A stretch of DNA of 64,000 bases from an uncultured Sulfitobacter sp. (GTDB lineage Bacteria; Pseudomonadota; Alphaproteobacteria; Rhodobacterales; Rhodobacteraceae), in contig NZ_CANMQD010000002.1 in the NCBI RefSeq assembly GCF_947499945.1, positions 62,001 through 126,000 of the forward strand. The letters run 5' to 3'. Positions 60,946 to 64,000 of the stretch are shown in pieces (within the stretch, counting starts at the first letter, position 1; each line of letters starts with the position of its first letter). Position numbers and translations under genes: made by a program. The notes below the pieces were generated by a model. The model saw only the letters and a list, made by a program, of their open reading frames with translations. It did not search any database and was not told where the DNA came from.

Positions 60946-61358
60946 GTCAATACCATCAAAGCCACAGTTTTTGGCGATGATCACAATACCTGTTTTGGAT
61001 TTTCTGGTGATACTGCAACTGTTTCGGCTGCGTTGAAGGTGGGTAATATGTTCCAGACAGGTCGCGGCAATGGTATCATTCTGAGTGTTAGTGATACTTT
61101 TTTGGAATCCACGGTAATGCATCTGCATTCAATGAGACAGGTCGCAACAACACGATCTTCGGCTCGATCACAGATGGTCATCCAAACCAGGTTGCGGCTG
61201 TTCAGGTCGGAACCGCAAACCCAACTAACTTTACCCAAACGGGGAGATTCAACGTATTGGGTGAGACGCAGCAATCTGTTCGCGTAAGAGAGCTGCATGT
61301 TATACAGGAGTGCCAAGACAAATACGTTTATCGAATGATCCATAGGAGGAGGCAATAA
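60946..61358 (+). pseudogene. Curlin-like repeat protein remnant
   Basis: Three spaced repeats with the core (F/N)xxTGRxNx(I/L) appear, in two frames: MFQTGRGNGIILSVS, then after a frameshift near 61100 AFNETGRNNTIFGSIT and NFTQTGRFNVLGETQQS, ending at a TAA at 61356-61358. Around them the residues N, Q, T, V and G dominate (GNTVNTIKATVFGDDHN). This resembles curlin (CsgA-type) or related amyloid repeat proteins. No signal peptide or start can be found, so it is a truncated and frameshifted remnant. Confidence 0.5.
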
Positions 61359-61854
61359 TCGAAAGAACCCGATAGAAGCCCATGGTCAAGTCAAACAGCC
61401 TTTTTCGGTAATATATTGATCGTGCGAAATAGCGGCTTGTTGAAAAAGTATAATGTCTTTCGATATATGTTCCGGTCTCAGAAATTAGCGGTGGATAGCA
61501 TCCCCGCCAAATTCGGCTTTGCCCGCTTTTGATATACGTTCGTATTGGTAGCCAGATGCGCGATTTTTGACTTTTCTCAATTTCGCCGAAATGTTCGTTC
61601 TAGGGGCGATTGAGAAGCGTTATTTCCCATAAACCATGCTTGCGCCCGTTTTCGGATCAAGAGTTTCCATAAGCCTGATTGCCATTAACGAGTTCGAAAA
61701 AATTTGTAATCCAACATCATTTACTCGATATGCCGTATTGCTTGAGCGAGCATCTCGGCCCATGAGCTGTTTACAAAAGTGACGGTTCTCTTCTTTCTCA
61801 AAAATGCATCGTAATAATGCTTTAAATACAATGTCTTCACAGCGAGCACCTACA
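61359..61854. other. Intergenic stretch, one doubtful minus-strand frame
   Basis: A minus-strand frame ending at 61620 (EDIVFKALLRCIFEKEENRH, then LMGRDARSSNTAYRVNDVGL) looks like part of a winged-helix protein, but it has no plausible start outside the neighbouring kinase gene. It may be a remnant. The rest is A+T-rich and should contain the kinase promoter. Confidence 0.4.
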
Positions 61855-63801
61855 ATGAAAAAGCTTAAATGGGCTATGCCAACAATCATCGCAGCCCTGT
61901 TGGTTCAGGTGCAAACGCTCCTTGGCTTCGCGCTGCCGGCTCCTTTTTTCATTCTGATGACATGCGTTATCATTGCAGGATCGCTGGGAGGGCTGCGGGC
62001 AGGACTTGTTGGGGGGAGTGTTGCGTCTGCGGTCTTTGTAAGAGCGTATTTTGTGCAATTTGGACCCGTTACATTGACTGGAGACATTCCGCAGGTCGTC
62101 ACCGGGGTACTCTTGTTTCACGTTATAGGTGGTACACTCGGCCACCTTAAAGATCAGCGCGATGCCAGCATCGAAGCCTTCCGCGAAATCGAAAAAAAAC
62201 TCAAGTTATTGTTGCTTGATAAAACAATAGAAACCGAGAAGCAGATATCCAAAGTAGCCGAAAGCGAGGCACAACTGAGGACAGCTGTGCGTATTGCAGG
62301 TATCGGCCATTTCTCTTTTGGGGCGCAAAGCGACAACTGTGAGTACTGCTCCGATCAGCATGCAGCACATTTTGGACTGACCGCGGATGAGTTTTGTCTT
62401 CGAGCATCGGGACCCAATGCGCAACTGTCGCTCATTCATCCTAGTGATCGTGCAGTTTTCCAGCAAGCTATCGAAAGGCTGGACGCTGGCGAAGCACAAA
62501 ATTTCGAATATCGAGCGCTCTGGCCGAATGGGGACGTCAGATACATACATCAAATTGAAGAGCCCATATTCGATGCAAATGGTAAGATGATTGAAAGTGT
62601 CGGCACAAGTATTGATTTGACGGAACTGCGTTTGGCCGAGGCAGCCGTGCGCCAATCCCAACGGATTGAAGCGATTGGTACGCTGACGGGTGGTGTTGCG
62701 CATGACTTCAATAACCTGCTTGCGATAATACTTGGCAATCTGGAACTCTGTCTCGAAGTTAATGACGAGGCGGAGCGCGATGAGCTGGTAGGCTATGCGA
62801 TTGAGGCCACCTTGCGCGGTGCTGATCTTACAAAAAATCTTCTGAGCTTCTCGCGACGCGCCTATCTTGAACCCAAACGGCTCAATCTCAATGCGCTTGT
62901 CGAGAATACGATGACATGGAGCTCACGCGTTTTGCCTGCTACCATAGATCTTAAAGTGGCGTTGATGACAGAATTGTGGGATGTCGAGTTGGACCCGACT
63001 TCTGCGGAAAACGCGATTATTAATATTTTGCTGAACGGCCGAGACGCAATGCCAAGCGGGGGCACGATGAAAATCGAAACCTCGAATATAGCAGTCCACG
63101 AAGATGAACCGTTGATTGGCGCCGAGAGTTTTGAACCCGGGCGCTATGTCAGGATGACTATAAGCGACACCGGTTGCGGTATTTCCCCGGAAAAGATTGA
63201 GAAGGTTTACGAACCCTTCTTCACGGATAAACCTTTAGGATTTGGCTCTGGCATGGGACTGTCGATGGTGCAGGGTTTTATCAAACAATCAAACGGATCA
63301 ATCCAGATTGAATCCGAGATCGGTATCGGGACGACATTCAACCTCATTTTCAAAGCGACTGATCAGCAAGACATCCAAACAGAGTGTGCGAAGCAGGACA
63401 CTGATCAACAATCACGAGGGAAGGGCGCTGTTCTGCTTGCTGAGGATGAAGAAGAGGTAATGCGAGTTCTCAAACGTACGTTGGAAGGTGCAGGGTATGA
63501 TGTCACGACGGCCAAGTCGGGAGATGAAGCGTTAGCGATTTTTTCATCCCCAAAAAGGTTTGACCTTCTGCTAACAGATGTCGTTATGCCTGGTAACCTC
63601 TTGGGCCCTGCATTGGCTGAAGCTATCCGTGTGATCGACCCTGACATGCCATGTATCTTTTTGTCTGGCTACGCCTCCGATGCCATTGCGCAGGATACAA
63701 AAATGAGGACTTCGGATATTCATTTGATGAAACCTGTAAACCGCTCTGACCTGCTTCATACAGTTTTCGATGTATTACAGACAACCACGGCAGGAAGCTG
63801 A
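61855..63801 (+). CDS. Hybrid histidine kinase/response regulator with PAS domain
   Basis: A 648-residue protein. N-terminal hydrophobic region (about three helices, residues 5-100), a coiled-coil linker, a PAS/PAC domain (GIGHFSFGAQSDN to SVGTSIDLTEL), phospho-acceptor LTGGVAHDFNNLLAIILGNL, ATPase boxes (NIILLNGRDAMPSGG-like NIL-LNGRDAMPSGG, MTISDTGCGISPEKIEKV, FTDKPLGFGSGMGLSMVQGF) and a C-terminal receiver (VLLAEDEEEVMRVL; Asp in LLLTDVVMPG; FLSGYAS; MKPV). The kinase lacks a separate output domain, so the phosphate probably moves on to another protein. The start is uncertain: ATGs at 61831 and 61804 are in frame, none with a good ribosome-binding site. Confidence 0.9.
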   Translation: MKKLKWAMPTIIAALLVQVQTLLGFALPAPFFILMTCVIIAGSLGGLRAGLVGGSVASAVFVRAYFVQFGPVTLTGDIPQVVTGVLLFHVIGGTLGHLKDQRDASIEAFREIEKKLKLLLLDKTIETEKQISKVAESEAQLRTAVRIAGIGHFSFGAQSDNCEYCSDQHAAHFGLTADEFCLRASGPNAQLSLIHPSDRAVFQQAIERLDAGEAQNFEYRALWPNGDVRYIHQIEEPIFDANGKMIESVGTSIDLTELRLAEAAVRQSQRIEAIGTLTGGVAHDFNNLLAIILGNLELCLEVNDEAERDELVGYAIEATLRGADLTKNLLSFSRRAYLEPKRLNLNALVENTMTWSSRVLPATIDLKVALMTELWDVELDPTSAENAIINILLNGRDAMPSGGTMKIETSNIAVHEDEPLIGAESFEPGRYVRMTISDTGCGISPEKIEKVYEPFFTDKPLGFGSGMGLSMVQGFIKQSNGSIQIESEIGIGTTFNLIFKATDQQDIQTECAKQDTDQQSRGKGAVLLAEDEEEVMRVLKRTLEGAGYDVTTAKSGDEALAIFSSPKRFDLLLTDVVMPGNLLGPALAEAIRVIDPDMPCIFLSGYASDAIAQDTKMRTSDIHLMKPVNRSDLLHTVFDVLQTTTAGS

Positions 63802-64000
63802 AACTCTTTCAGCAATCAGCCTAAGAGCCGATAGGAAGTTCCGGCTCCTATGGACTTGTTCAACATCCTATTTTCTCTAGATTACAATGACCACTTTTTC
63901 ACTATCGTTTTGGTTCATCAGTAATGGTTAGCTTGCCCAGTAAGAACACGTGATAGCATTTCTCAGCAAATGGTAGACCTTCATCTGAGATTGCTGGGTT
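63802..64000. other. End of window, no gene seen
   Basis: An imperfect hairpin (GAGCCG...CGGCTC, about 63823-63848) follows the kinase stop but lacks a T tract. No reading frame of note is seen up to the window edge. Confidence 0.5.

Overview
The window looks like a chromosomal segment of a marine alphaproteobacterium of the Rhodobacterales (Roseobacter group). The evidence is the gene content and order: xdhABC next to a BMP-type nucleobase ABC transporter, slyX-hisS-hisZ-hisG with the short HisG plus HisZ pair, a class II (B12-dependent) NrdJ, a DUF1489 gene, a SelD fused to an NADH-dehydrogenase-like domain, a complete PhyR-NepR-EcfG stress locus, and a TAXI-type TRAP transporter. No rRNA, tRNA, CRISPR array or intact mobile element was seen.

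Region 1 (1-9.7 kb): the end of an EamA permease, then a seven-gene leftward operon that takes up purine-like compounds (ATPase, two permeases, BMP binding protein) and oxidises xanthine/hypoxanthine (xdhA, xdhB, xdhC). Region 2 (9.8-21.1 kb) is housekeeping: dnaE, a lipoprotein, slyX, hisS-hisZ-hisG, a DUF1489 gene and nrdJ. The middle of hisS has a sharply lower G+C content than its flanks. Region 3 (21.1-31.4 kb) is mixed: an aminotransferase N-terminal fragment, a GlxA-type AraC regulator divergent from an MFS transporter, a decayed RTX gene, an ArsC-like/cupin/amine-oxidase operon, an MtfA-type peptidase, and selD converging on mnmH.

Region 4 (31.6-48.3 kb) is dominated by the general stress response. 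The nepR-ecfG-histidine kinase operon diverges from phyR, and one symmetric element between them reads as an EcfG promoter on both strands. The same bipartite motif (GGAAC-N16/17-(C/G)GTT) stands in front of at least six other transcription units here: mgtC-like, DUF892, STAS-like, small acidic protein/DUF2945/topoisomerase IB, formate-nitrite transporter-like and PLDc_N genes, plus DUF1328 beyond phyR. The stretch therefore reads as a physical cluster of the EcfG regulon. nepR and the DUF1328 gene are under 60 codons and easy to miss.

Region 5 (48.4-53 kb) is a gene graveyard. Remnants of a sugar ABC ATPase, a sugar-binding protein, a GH36 alpha-galactosidase, an IlvD/Edd-type dehydratase, an SDR dehydrogenase and a KDPGal aldolase surround one open frame, dgoK (2-keto-3-deoxygalactonokinase). 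Together they describe a former alpha-galactoside/galactose De Ley-Doudoroff pathway. A fragment of an IS3-type transposase (N-terminal part) lies inside it, and a C-terminal part of what looks like the same transposase family lies in the opposite orientation at 60.8 kb.

Region 6 (54-64 kb): yaeQ, then a TAXI TRAP binding protein, a fused TRAP permease and a GMC oxidoreductase that probably import and oxidise one unknown substrate. These are followed by an eroded tract with a G12 run and a curlin-like repeat pseudogene, and finally a hybrid histidine kinase.
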